NCBI GenBank assembly: GCA_030248065.1
Contig: JASAMV010002651.1
Location: 62,001 to 126,000 of the forward strand
Reading direction: 5' to 3'
DNA from: Rhynchonema sp. JSB1_4
Lineage: Eukaryota; Nematoda; Chromadorea; Monhysterida; Xyalidae
DNA: 64,000 bases
Shown here one piece after another: positions 8,958 through 21,500 of this stretch (its first letter is position 1; each line of letters opens with the position of its first letter). Made by a program: the position numbers and the translations under genes. The notes beneath the pieces were generated by a model. That model worked only from the letters and a program-made list of their open reading frames with translations. It ran no database searches and was not told the DNA's origin.

Positions 8958-11900
8958 TGCTCACGAGACAGTTCATCCGCGATGCATCAGAGTTGGACTG
9001 TGACCTGCAGGATCCGCCGCTGTGTTTGTGGGCCAACATGGACAATAAGACAAACCCAGCGATTGACACCGAGCAGTTTCAGTTGTTCAGAAAGGCACAA
9101 CCGAATCAGTACCCGGCTCTGTTGATAGGACCGATTGGGGATCAGGCACCGCTTGTTGGTGAGATATACTACGACTGAACTCTTTCGACAACTGTTTTAC
9201 CGGAACTTTCGGGCTCAAAATGTGTTGCCGTAAGGGAGTACAGTGTCACAACTTTGCAACTGTATGTGTGTGTGTATGTTCAGGTGACCAATTCATCATG
9301 GGTGGAGGTTCGAAAGCGCCGGCCAAACACTCCGTCTGGTACAGTAACCCGATCAAGTGTCTGCCCAACAACGATGCAACGCTGAGTTTTAGGTGAGCCC
9401 TTTCTACATACCATTTATGTCAGTATTCACCACTTTGTTCTTGAAGAAATTCCTTGAAAAAGAAGAAAAATGGTCACATTAAAAAGCAGTTGATGAATGT
9501 TGAAAGACTGCTTTGGGATTTGTAGCATCTCACTAGTTTCAAACCCCACTCCAGGTACTGGTTGTACGGTTCGAGCACTAGAGTTCGAGTCCTGGTACTG
9601 GAACTAGAAACTCTGGTCGTACGTTGGGGTTCCGATCCGAATCAATGCACGATGCAGAAACCTTCGAATGGCATCTGTGTGGTGCAACTGCCGCTGCAGA
9701 GGGAACCATTCCATGTGAGTTCAAGGTCAAAATTGTCGTTTGCTGATCGGCTCAATTTTTCTGAGTTGAACCGGTCACGACCCGTCGCTGAAATAAAATC
9801 TTGTCACTAAATCTGTGCAGCTGAATCTTGATAAACAAAAGGAAACCACTGCAAGTATGTAGCCAAAGCAACACCACCGCCGCCAACACGGATCATCGCA
9901 CGTGATGATTTCCATTGCAGCTGGGCATTCAAGGACACAATTATCTGGACAGTTTGATGATCTTGGACAACATCGTGTTTCGAGCAAACCTTGAGCCCGG
10001 ATGTGGCTGGACTGCCGACCCAAGTTAGTCTCAGATTTTTATTTTTTGAAATGGAGGTTGCATTTAACGGTGCGTATCCACCGTTGTCGCAAAACGTTGA
10101 GCTAAAGTTTCCAAAAAACAATGATCACCAACTCATTCCATTTCAGTTGATCTTGAAGATACCAAAACGTTCCAAAGCGGGGCGTTAGGTCTGCCGCTCA
10201 CAAGGGCAGACGATTTGACATGCGTGAATTTTGATGTGAGCGAGCTCTTCTCTATAATTTCAGCTTTTGAACAAGAAGACTTTCCCAGATTATTTTCCAA
10301 AAGTTAAAACATGCCGCTCACATGTACTGTAGAAAACATGCCGATTTGCGGACAAATCCACTGGTGTCGGTATGTGGATGCAAAACAGTGGCGTACGCGA
10401 CAAAACCAGTTGGCAAGCCGTCACCGGCTCAGCAACCATACCAGGTGTGCGAGGGCGCTTTTCCTACTCACCACATTAATTCACCCAACTCACGGACCAG
10501 TAGTTTTTGTTTGAGAAAGAACTGTTGAACCTATCGACAGAAATCAACAAAAATTTCAGGGGGCTGGTTCGGCGAAATGAGTGGTGAAGGCGACGAGATC
10601 GGTATCCTCGAAAGCGACCCGATTGCCGGCTGTCAACGCGAACCCGGAGTGCTGCGATTTAAGTTGGTTCTTTTTGACAATTTCGTTAGCGACACTTTAA
10701 GGCCCACCGGGTCAGCTGAGCAGTTTCAACTCTCTCAACCAATGCCGTAGTTTGTCCTTGAAACATCAGGGCATGGATGACGGAAGGCGTTGCGATGAAA
10801 GTATGTGTGCTCAAAATTAACGGTGACGTGCGGGAGCAAATGTTTTGCACTCCGTTGCTGCGACTGATCGATCCCGGGCGCGAAATACTGATACGAAAGG
10901 ATGCAGTCCACGATACAATTGTGGTTGGACAAACATTCCATCTGGTTTTGATTTAATTTTAAATCACTTAAACTTCAATATTTATTGTAGCCTTTTTATT
11001 TTTATATAGCTATTTACTTTTAACTTGTTGAAATGTAACCTTTTTTTGTTTGGTAGGATTGATGGCACGCTCCAATTTGAAGTTTGCAGTTTTAAGACAC
11101 TTTGCCTGTAATAATCTAACGCTGTACAGCAATTAAAATGTTTTGCGCATTCAATTAAACATCACCAAAAATACACACACTTTCACATTTTGCTCATCTT
11201 TCACACACTGTGACAACCTTCAACCATAATGTCAAAATCGCACCCCCCCCATTTTCTGAAACATCATCATCTCTGTGCAGGTGCAATTCATTGTCGACGA
11301 CTGGGGACCGAACGGCGGTCGAGTGATGATTGATGACATCAGATACGATGCTGATTTGTCATGCGACTTGGGAACAACAGAGGTGCGCGCGTAACCTACA
11401 GTATGTAATGGTAATTTTGCCTTGGATCATGTGATTCTTACATTATGGCACTGACAGTGATACGGGGCATGGTGTCCGAGTACAACTCTCAAGCTCAAGG
11501 AACGTTTGAACTAAATAGTTGTCACTTTTCGCTTCAGGTACAGATACTGTATGTGTGGATGGATTAGTGTTTTGGGTGAATGAATCCTCTGATCCCATCT
11601 CTGTGAAGGTGTCCTGTTTAAAAAAATGCCACCACACACGCACATTACCCATCAACTTTAGGTTCACCAACTTCATCATTATTTTCTAATGTCTGCAAGT
11701 TTATGGCTGCAAAGTAACTTCACATGGGCAAGACGCAACGCAAAGTGTGCGGTTGCTTGTATAGTTTCTTTAAAACATCAGTGACAGACAGCAGAAGTTG
11801 ATGCTTCATCACAACTATATAAAAAAACACAACGGCCTGTTGTGCACAATTTCAATACGTCCGTACTGTATGTGCACTTCCTGTTCCAGGCCACACTCAC

Positions 11901-12060
11901 CATCCATCACACACCGAGCACGGACAGGCCCGAGACTTTTGCGCCGGTCAGGCCCGACACTTTTAGGCCAGTGACTCCCGACACTTTTGGGCCGATAACC
12001 AGAAAACCGGGTAACCTTGGCGATGTCATCGCTGACCCAGGTGACAGAACGTATTTGTAA
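8958..12060 (+). CDS. MAM-domain secreted/extracellular protein 1
   Basis: Exons 8958-9158, 9284-9392, 9555-9714, 9921-10023, 10147-10235, 10333-10444, 10560-10662, 10770-10944 and 11281-11382 join in phase. They encode two MAM-type modules. The first starts CDLQDPPLCLWANM, has SFRYWLYGS and reaches MILDNIVF. The second starts LTCVNFDKTCRFAD, has FKAWMTEGVAMKVCV and reaches MIDDIRYDADLSC. MAM domains are extracellular adhesion modules with conserved cysteines and a terminal ID(D/N)I strand. The 5' end is not identified; an upstream signal-peptide exon is needed. After 11382 the path is uncertain; an open exon at 11890-12060 with a Pro/Thr repeat and a stop may be the end. The acceptor of the 10,770 exon is formed by TGAAACATCAG. 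The donor at 10945 (GTTTTG) is weak. Confidence 0.7.
11926..11997 (+). repeat. 24-bp minisatellite encoding RPxTFxPV
   Basis: Three tandem 24-bp units encode RPETFAPV, RPDTFRPV and TPDTFGPI, in frame within the open exon 11890-12060. The unit length is a multiple of three, so the array can expand without a frameshift. Confidence 0.75.
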
Positions 12061-13324
12061 GTGGGTGATATTGGTCGCACAATGACCATGATTATGAGAA
12101 TCCATTCAAACTCACCTTGATTTTCAGGATTCCAAGGATGAGCCACGCTTAACCACTGGGCTATTTGTATTTCCTACAAAACATTTTCATCTGAAAAAAA
12201 ACAGCCAGTCAACCGCGTTTTTAAAGGGGGCCCGACATTATACATTTTTGGAGTGACACACACCAATCTTACTGCAGAAATGATAAGAAGACATCTGAAG
12301 TCACACGTTTTGAAAAGACAATGTAGTCGAACTTCAAAGATTTCATTCAGAAATTCACCTCCGAATGTCGACTGCAAGGAACAAAGTTTGCTTTGCTGTA
12401 GTCGGGCCATAGCGACCTGGGTACCCACGTTACCCATGTTACCCATGTTACCCACCATGCAAAAGATAGGAGGCAGATTTTCCAAAAAAAGCGGAAATAA
12501 GATTTGGAATTACAGGGTGTCAACTAAATATGTCCACGTGTGTTCGGGATTGGCATAAAGCACTTTTTTTTGGCTGCGGCTGCCTCACATATCTGCCTTT
12601 TGCTGGCTGTGGGTACCCAGGTCGCAGTTTTGGAATTTCTGCTTTTCCCATGTATAAGAATTCGCGCGCGGGCGAATTCTCCTACTTTTGGATACCCTGG
12701 GTACCCAATTGAAACTAAATTTGTATTTGCATGCACATCTTGCTTGCACGCGCATTGGCTTGTGCATGCAGCATGCACGCGCATGCCTGCGCGTTCTGTG
12801 TTGTGTGTTGCCTGTGTTGCCGTGGGTGGCCCAGTTCTAGGTGCGCCACTACGGTCTCACGGTTGTCGGGGTGTCTTATTGGTGTTGGGGTGCTAATCGG
12901 GGCATGCGCGGTAGCGATCATAACGATCTGATCATAACGACAGTGCGTGCGGTATATAGGTTTTCGGGGTCGAGAAACCCAACGGTGGCATTGGTTTTTA
13001 AATCTGGAACGTTTCGGAGCCAGAACCGGAACTAGAACCGGAACTCAGTATTGATCAATGCAAATAAATAGTGTAATAGTGATCTGATCTCCAGTAATGT
13101 GTCAGCTGTTTATGTTTCTGGGGTCGGGGAACCGATGGTGACATCGCTTTTTTAGCTCTGACTTGATTGAGGTGTGAAACAGTAACATGAATACAGTAAA
13201 ACCACCACAAGGTGCACCTCTACATAGTGAATTCCTTTGTATAGTGAACGAATTATCAGTGTGATCATATGTATTTTCCGTCCACCGAATGAGAAAATGC
13301 GCTTACTCGATATAAAACAAAAAT

Positions 13325-13967
13325 ACAAGAAGAAAAATGCCTGCTGTCGCGCGGCAAGAATCAGGATATGGTTCTCGGTATCATGCTGGTCGCATATAAA
13401 ACACCTATACAAGATTGTTTACTTCCCAAAGTAAAAAGATATCTGTGACTACGCACAGGGGTAAAAGGCGACTAAAAACATCACCGAAACAGAATAAAAG
13501 CTTATTTGCCAAAAAATGAACAGGAGTTAGAAAGAGGCATTACATTCCATTTGAAAAGTGAATTAAAAAGCGATACGCCATCAAGGAACCATATTGCGGC
13601 CAACAGCGCAATGAGGCGACGACGGCAAGCTGTCACAGGTTCGATTCGTACTAGTAACGGCATAAAGAGTGAGTAAAACGATCATGCGTTGGCCGCAATA
13701 TGGTTCCTTGATGCCGTATCGCTTTTTAATTCACTTTTCAAATGGAATGCAATGCCTCTTTCTAACTCCTGTTCATTTTTTGGCAAATAAGCTTTTATTC
13801 TGTTTCGGTGATGTTTTTAGTCGCCTTTTACCCCTGTGCGTAGTCACAGATATCTTTTTACTTTGGGAAGTAAACAATCTTGTATAGGTGTTTTATATGC
13901 GACCAGCATGATACCGAGAACCATATCCTGATTCTTGCCGCGCGACAGCAGGCATTTTTCTTCTTGT
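13325..13967. repeat. Long inverted repeat, two 280-bp arms
   Basis: Arms 13,325-13,604 and 13,688-13,967 have equal length and are almost perfect reverse complements. The 83-bp spacer contains a B-box-like GGTTCGATTCG. It sits inside the inserted transposon. The near-identity suggests recent formation or gene conversion. It could be a foldback element in its own right, but no target duplication is evident. Confidence 0.85.
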
Positions 13968-13974
13968 CTAAAAT

Positions 13975-14335
13975 GTGTGTATGTGTCAAATGTCTAGTGG
14001 TGTTTTTCTAATTGTGTTTTTCCAATTGACTTGTAATTATTCAAACTATCATGACTGCACTAAGCCTGTCTGTATGTGTCAAATGAATAGTGGGTGTTTT
14101 TCTAATTGTGTTTTTCCAATTGACTTTTTCAAACACGTTTCGACGACATGTATGGCTGCATGTTGTTATTATTCAAACTATCATGACTGCACTAAGCCTG
14201 TCTGTATGTGTCAAATGAATAGTGGTGTTTTTCTAATTGTGTTTTTCCAATTGACTTTTTCAAACACGTTTCGACGCCATGTATGGCTGCATGTTGTTAT
14301 TATTCAAACTATCATGACTGCACTAAGCCCGCGGC
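13975..14335 (+). repeat. Tandem repeat, unit about 130 bp
   Basis: Three partial to full copies of a unit containing TGTATGTGTCAAATG, GTGTTTTTCTAATTG and ATCATGACTGCACTAAGCC follow one another. They sit within the inserted transposon beside its inverted pair. Confidence 0.8.
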
Positions 14336-15511
14336 GTGATACGGCGTTACAGTGTTCGGAAATGTTGTTTTTCTGACTGTCATTTTCACACTTACGCCGT
14401 AGTCGGCATGCATGTGCATGCAAGCGCATGCGCATTTCGACCTGGGTACCCAGGGTACCCACGCTTTTTTCGCGAACATTTCGACCTGGGTACCCAGGGT
14501 ACCCAGGCTTGTGGCGCAGACCCTGTGGCTGGGTAACATGGGTAACATGGGTAACGTGGGTGCCCAGGTCGAAAAGGCCGTAGTCGCTCAGCTCCCTGAA
14601 AAACAGTCATCGAGCTCAAAAAATGAAACAAGAAAATGTTTAGGGCGAAGCACATGGTTCTAAACAGGTACAATTTTATAACACTGGAAATTTCTATTTG
14701 GGCCACACTGTGAATTAGACTTGAACCACTAATTTCGACCAGCGTGAAAGATATTCGCTAGACGTAGGGGAAAAACTTTTACGCTGGTCGAAACCAGTGC
14801 TTCATGTCTATCTCACAGTGTGGCCCAAACGAAAATTCCCCGTGTTACAAAATTGTACCTCTTTAGAACCATGCGCTTGGCCGATTCTTACGGTCGCTGT
14901 GGGAATTCGTCTGTGGAACATTTTCTTGTTTCATTTCTTGAGCTCGATGCCTGATTTTCAGGGAGCCGAGCGACTACAGCAGATTGAACTTTGTTCCTTG
15001 CAATCGACGTTCGGAGGTGAATTTCTGAATGAAATCTTCGAAGTTCGACTTCACTGTCTTTTCAAAACATGTGACTTCAGATGTGTTCTTGTCATTTCTG
15101 CAGTAATATTGGTGTGTGTCTCTCCAAAAATGTATAATGTCGCGCCCCCTTTAATCTCTGAAACATTTCGCTTACTGCATACTTTATGTATGATTACACG
15201 TTGCCGAGCAATGCCAATTTGAATTTTCTGGCTTGTCAATTCAGGAAAAATTTCGGATGGATTCTCATATGGTCATTGTGCGACCAATACCAATCAGTTA
15301 TGCAGCAACCGTATGAAAATAATGAATGGAGGGCAGCAGATCTGTTTTGGATCGATCACAAAAACATCAGGGGGAGTTGATATGAGTGCGCACTGGCACG
15401 GATGGGTTTTGTAGATGATCCCTGACTAATGTTACACCTGGTCGAATTAATTATGCGGCACAGCAGGAACAGACCGAAGGTTTATTTCTCTTCCACAAAG
15501 AACCTGTGCAG

Positions 15512-18500
15512 GTCGATTCGGGACCGCGTTCACGAACTTTCCGGACGGCCGATTGAGCGAACCGATCACGTCACCGCTTAATCTCGCTTGTAACACATTC
15601 CAAAACTGTCGCTGGGGTCGTTTGGGCGATCGCTTGGATCCGAACAATGTATGGTTCTGCATCATCCCATTGCAAACCAACACATTAGCAAATGTAACAT
15701 CTCCATCTCTTCACTACAGCCAGGCACGGGCAGCAAACGAGGTTCCCAGTGGTTGTTGCATCGAGGCCGGGTCGACGAGCAAATGTGGCTAAACGCGATT
15801 CAAAATCCAGCCGTCGGCAGTCCACGTTAGAATCTTGTTCTACTTTTGTAAATTTTCAGATCCCCAATTATTCTCGAATCCAAAAATTTAGAAGCTGATA
15901 GTTCTCAGCACACAACCGTATTCCCTCTAATAGAGGGCTTCTATTTTTTTCAACCAAGCTGTGAGGGGTCTTCTATTAGAGGGCTGGGCGAAAAATGTTA
16001 AAAAAAGCCCAAATTTTAATTGGTGAACATAAATTTAACAAGAAAAACGAGGTAAGACGCAATCGCGTGACGGAAAACGACTGGACAACTACAGTATGTA
16101 TATATTGGGGACTTTTCAGCGTGCACGTATTTTTTCAGCGTGCACTTAGAGAGGGGGTATCTTTTAGGGGGAGGCAGCCACTAGCAGAGTAAATACGGGT
16201 GTAGCAAGCCTAATACAGAAAGTCCACTTTCCTGCAGCCGATCAATTTGCGATGGCCAGTTTCGTCGAGGGCGACTATGAAGCCGTGCTTGAATCGGATC
16301 CAATAGCCTGCCAGATGGACAGTGGAATTTTGACTTTCAGGTCAGCCCTAAAAAGTTTTATGCTTCCACCGAGGACCTAAGAATTACCGAAAGGGCCATA
16401 GGTTACTTACGCACGTCTGCTTGGACACGGAAAATTGCAAGTCAGTAATTCAGTATCCCCCGGGGGCTTGTAAATGTAAACGTTTTCCCCCGGCCTGCTC
16501 GATCAGCCCCTAAACAAAAGACCCAAATTTCAGGGCGTGGATGTCACCAGGCACCAAGATTATCGTTTGTCCCGTCCATCCAATAGACTCACGACCACTT
16601 GACACGTGCGGCGTTGTTGAATCATCAAATCGATCGATAAAATCCGCTGTCGTTAAAGGGCCGCGCGCAAATTTTAAAGTCAGTTTGAGGAACAGAAAGA
16701 CCTCTGGTAATGAACAATTTATTAATGTTTCAATTTTTAGATCCAGATATTGGCTGATGCGAATGGGGCTCGACCAGCGGTCATCGCCATTGACGACATG
16801 ATGTATGCCGCATCGTTATGCAGTCAGTTAATTTACTTATTTTCAGATGGATGCAAATAGATTAAATGCGCATACTGTACTCCCAAGTTCAATGTTTAAC
16901 TAAAATAAAACAACTACTAAATAAAAGCAGCATGAATCTTTGCACTTCTTATCAGCCGATTTTGGCACAACGCATCAAGGGTACCTACCGACACCTCAAT
17001 CGATGCCCATTGATCATCCTCGGGATTTGCTGTGTATTGATGGAACTGTAAGAATAATATTGCTCATCGTTTGTTGAAACGTCAACAACTTGCACGTCAC
17101 CTGGTGTACCTAATACGCATTTAGGACTGCCGTTGGGGGACGGGAGGCCCGTTTCTGAACCCGGCCGCAACCAAATGGCAGGTGCACAATGGTCCGGTGG
17201 ATGCGATCAAGTGGCACAAAGTGTCCGGCTCCATAGTCACGCCAGGTTACATAGAACAGTAGAGTTATTATGTCAAATTTTGAAGATGAGCAGAACGACT
17301 GTGATTGGACGACAGGACTATGGTACGGCAAATGTGAATTTGGTTCGTAAAGAGTCAGACAACACTAATTTCGAGCAGAGCAAATAATTCAACTTTTACG
17401 GTGGTCGGAATTAGAGCTCCTACGTCATCGCAAAACACAGTCGGAACACATGCAGATTCGCGTTTGGGTTACCGCAGTCGTTGTCGTAGTGCTTGTCCTC
17501 AAAGGTGACGTGTCCAGCTCAAAAATTGTCGTAAAAATAAGAAATGATACTACAACCCCCTAAATTGCAATTGCAGGTGGCCAGTTCATGATGGCGCAGT
17601 TCTTATCCGACAAATGGAACAGCATTTCGAACACGAAAGCCGTGTTGCGTAGTGACCCGATCAACTGTCAGGCCGGCGACAGCACTCTTCGGTTCAAGTT
17701 AGGGATTTTAGTTTTCAGCGATTTATCGCGGTTTTCAGCAATTTTAAGGGCGCTGTTAAGCCGAAAACCGTCACTTTCTAGAATGTGGACCTCGGAATCG
17801 GTCGACGTGAAAGTGTGCGTCATGGACCGAACATCGAACAAACCAATCACGCCATGCACGCGAGTGTTGCGCACAACTGGCACCATGCCAGTGACCAAGC
17901 AGATACCGATCAAGGGAAGACAAGAGAACTTCTATGTTGGTTGCTACTAGCCCCACGCTTGGGGCTACATTTTTACACATTGGCTTTTCACCTCGCGTTT
18001 AGCCCTGCAAAAAGTGATCCTACCCCATTGACATATATTCGATTTCGATATCCTTCAGTCGTCAAAGCAGCACTACTTATAAACGGGGACTTAGAACACA
18101 GGTTTGAAGTGTAAGCACGCCAATATTGCAATCAAGTGTTACAATTGTTCGTGTGAAATTTTAAGAACGACTCAAACTAGATACTCGTCATTCAAACTAA
18201 ATTCAGACGCAGTCTGATAATAATTTACGCAAGCTCGCACAGATTGCAATCATCGGCGAAACGAATGACCCGAGCGGGTCGTATCTGTGGGCGATGGAGG
18301 AGATCCAATATGACGGACGGTTGTGTGATGGCGACGACCTGTTCGATCTGCATTCACTCGCCATTCCGTACTCGGCATCGCACCAGCAGGAACTCGAAAA
18401 GCGAAATGTTGCACCTCCGCGACATGCGAGGGATCTGGAGTGTCGCGACTTCATCGTGAGTGTCATTTGTCGTTTTCGTTTGCAAAATCTTGATGGCTCA

Positions 18501-21500
18501 CATTTACGTTGAGCAATAGTGAGTTGTTGGATCTGGCAAGCTCTGTTCGGCTCAAAATGTTTGAATGAATTCCATTCCATTGCGTGAGATGTTCACGGCA
18601 CCACCATACATATCGCTGATGTTTAAAATGCGGCGACCAGAAAATATTTCATACCTCCTTTGTGCACGCTGAGCTGCGCCAAAATCGCTAGTGCTGATGT
18701 TTCAGGACTGCGGTTGGCAAACTCTGGGTGACGTCAGTTGGGTGGTTAGAGAATCGGAGACGCTGGACGCTCAATTGTGGAAGAGGGTCACCGGAACGGC
18801 CGCAATGCCCGAAAAACGATTCTTGATGACCAAATCGAAACAAAACAACGCTCTGCTGGCCAGTGGCGTAATCGAATGCCAAAACAGCTCTGGAGTCTTG
18901 CGATTCAAGTTTGTTTATGGAACTTGGGAACTGCGCCTGATTATTCAGCCGATTTCAAACGTGGCTGTAATCGGTTGCTGCGTGCTCAGAGAAAAAATGA
19001 GATAGGCGGCAGGCACACCAACACAGCGGCCACAACATGTTTTCAATCTGATGAAGCGGCGCACCACGTCGTCGTCAGTGCGAGTGCATCAAATAGCCAT
19101 ATGGCCCCAACAAGACACAATGCGAGTTGGCTTGCGAAATGTTCGGCACCGGTCCTTATACATAATTACAGAGCGTGGCAATCTGCCGGCATGGACTTGG
19201 TAGTGTGCGTTACCGATTCCGAAACCGAGGAGCCAATGCAGCCATGCACACCCGTGCCGAGAACCGTCAACCCACAGCAGGGTGTACCGATCGACGTGGG
19301 ACTAAACGAACATGGATTTCAGGTACATACTGTGTGTAATATATGTATGTGCAACGTGTTTTCGCCTTTTGGAGCGCCATGTGCGAATGAGCCAGATGCA
19401 CAAGTCAACGTGGTAGACTATACAAACAAGCTGCTGCCAGCACGATGGATCAGTAACACTGATTGTACAAGCGCTCGAAGTGCAATGCTCTAGATTCACA
19501 ACCACGAAAAGCACAAAAAATTATACCAAAAAATAACTATGCATCTTCGTGACCTCTCGTTCAATCGTTCTTCTAAGCTGTTTATCATCTTTCAAGTAAG
19601 GCTTCGAGATCCCGACGAAAATCTTGCTCGGCGCTATACGCTCCAGTCTGTGTCTGAAATCAGGCCCAGTACAGTATAAATGTAGATGTGTCAAAAGTAA
19701 TTTATCGTTCTAAGGACCTACCCGCTTCTTCTCTCGTAAGTCTCACGCATACGTTCACATCGACGCCATGCTTGTGCCAGAACTTCGACAAAGACCAGAT
19801 TATTGTCAAAAATGTCATTGACCGTGCTCAGCATCGTCATGTTCTGCCAACCCTGATGGTGCACGTAGAGCACGGGTGTTACCGTAATGGCCAGCGTTGT
19901 GTTGAGAGATTGCAGTGGCTTGTCGAAGATCTTGATGATTTGAGCTGTGTGCAATTTGATGTTTTTTGTGAGTTTCCGAGGTGAAAAATTTGAGTCTGAG
20001 CACTGCTAACCGACAGTAGTCTCGCCGTAGACTGAATAGAATTGAAAGTCGGTCCGTTTCCGTAGCTCATCGATGCTGGCGATTGCCTCGAAATTCAATT
20101 CTGCCCACTGGAGAGGATCCTCGGATAGTTTCCAGTGAAGCGGAACGGGCTTAACAGTAATCAAATAGCTTAAAAGTAAATTCAAATAACATTACGATAA
20201 GGATGCAGAATTAGCCAACGTTTAACAATACTTCAACTCGTGTGATAAACGATGAATCAAATGCCCTGTCCAACAGCTGATGGTATCTGGTCATGGCTCG
20301 TCTGGTGAATTCGGTATGTGCTCTGTAAGAATGAAGGTGGCTAAATCAGAACTTCAACCAAAAAAGACGTTGTACCTGTAAGGCCCCAATGCGCCCATCG
20401 ATATCTGCTGGTTCTCGGACGCCCAGGTGTGTGATACCAAAGGGTACCACCGCAGCTCATGTGCCAAGCCCGAGAAATCCGACAGTCCTATGGTGTCGGC
20501 GTCCAGGTAGATCCCACCGTACTCGTCTGCAGTGTTCGGTAATGCTCCCAAATCTCAAGTGATTCGTAAAAATACCGAGATTTCAAAAAAATATCTCACC
20601 CAACACTTTGATCCTAACGTAGTCGGCCATGTGGTTGGGCGTTAGGTATGGCACGGCCGGGTGCACGTTTGGCAGCCAGTCAAACATCGAATGCGAATTG
20701 AGGATTTGAATGTGGAACGCATGTTGATTGTGACAAATCACAGAGCCGATGAAGATCTTGATCACCTTGGATTTAGAAGTGCTAAATCTTTGTAAATGAT
20801 CAAAAAGCGTTCAAAAACTGAAAAAGTCGAAACAACAAACTTCAGGAATGCCGGTGTGGTTGTGCCAGAACATCCAAATAATCGGCTTTTTGTCAATAGT
20901 GTACAGATGAAGATCGTCGTTCCAGTAAAGCGATTGATTTGCACTAAAAACAAGCTCCTAACATTACGCCTGCGGCAAAATTTTCGGCAAAACACAACTC
21001 ACATGATGACTGGTCTCGGTTCTTGAGCTTCAAGAACCATATCGACAGGCATAAAGGATATCGGCGTTCTTTTGACGAGGTTGAAACGGTAAAGAAGCAG
21101 AATCGAACAGTAGAAAACAGTTAGGATCAGTACATGGCGCCATTTGATTGCGAATCGCATTGTTCTTACCATAAAAATTTTTGCTGACAGTGTCATTTCA
21201 TTATCGTCATTAGTCTTCTTTTAAATCTTTGGATTTTTAAAAATAACTCATGAAAGTTGCAGCTCTTTGACTATCGTTACCAGAACGCAGCATGATGCGT
21301 TTTAAATTTTTGTTGGCTATTGTTTTTCCTCTTAATTTCCTCTTAATTTTATACAAAACATGATAGCCGCGTGAACTGGACGCCAGGGTAACAGACATGA
21401 AAGTTTCAATTTGCCAACCGGAAACAAAAAGGATTAATCAGTACAGCGACAGTGAGTCAGTCAGGGCGTTTCAGTGGCACAGAGCGCAGGACAGTGAACG

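Larger units (their letters stand above)
12405..14579. mobile_element. Inserted DNA transposon, about 2.2 kb, non-autonomous
   Basis: The insert starts GGCCATAGCGACCTGGG and ends with the complement of GGCCTTTTCGACCTGGG. The ends continue as CACGTTACCCATGTTACCC on both sides, giving about 50-bp terminal inverted repeats. A 7-bp target, GTAGTCG, is duplicated at 12,398-12,404 and 14,580-14,586. The undisrupted copies at 5,155-5,165 and 14,969-14,985 show the empty site. Subterminal copies of GACCTGGGTACCCAGGGTAC recur near 14,430-14,505. No transposase frame is seen. The superfamily is uncertain. Confidence 0.8.
12225..15150. mobile_element. TTAA-flanked foldback element, split by a second transposon
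   Basis: The ends AGGGGGCCCGACATTATAC (12,225) and its partner ending CGCGCCCCCT (15,150) match the family at 4986-5558. TTAA occurs at 12,221-12,224 and 15,151-15,154. The left arm stops at 12,404 and resumes at 14,580 after an insertion. Removing the insert and its duplicated target leaves about 744 bp, a long palindrome whose centre is near 14,760. Its inner arms (about 14,651-14,712 and 14,811-14,872) share the same sequence in opposite senses. No transposase frame is present. It lies between the first and second MAM gene blocks. Confidence 0.8.

Noticed and set aside
13192..13260. pogo/Tigger-like end (CAGTAAAACC near ATAGTGAA)
   Set aside because: No matching opposite terminus with a TA duplication was found. 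The similarity is short.
17451..17505. Signal-peptide-like frame as the start of a separate MAM gene
   Set aside because: The flanking MAM exons (17,245 and 17,577) already join in phase in the pattern seen in the other modules. Kept only as a possible alternative start.
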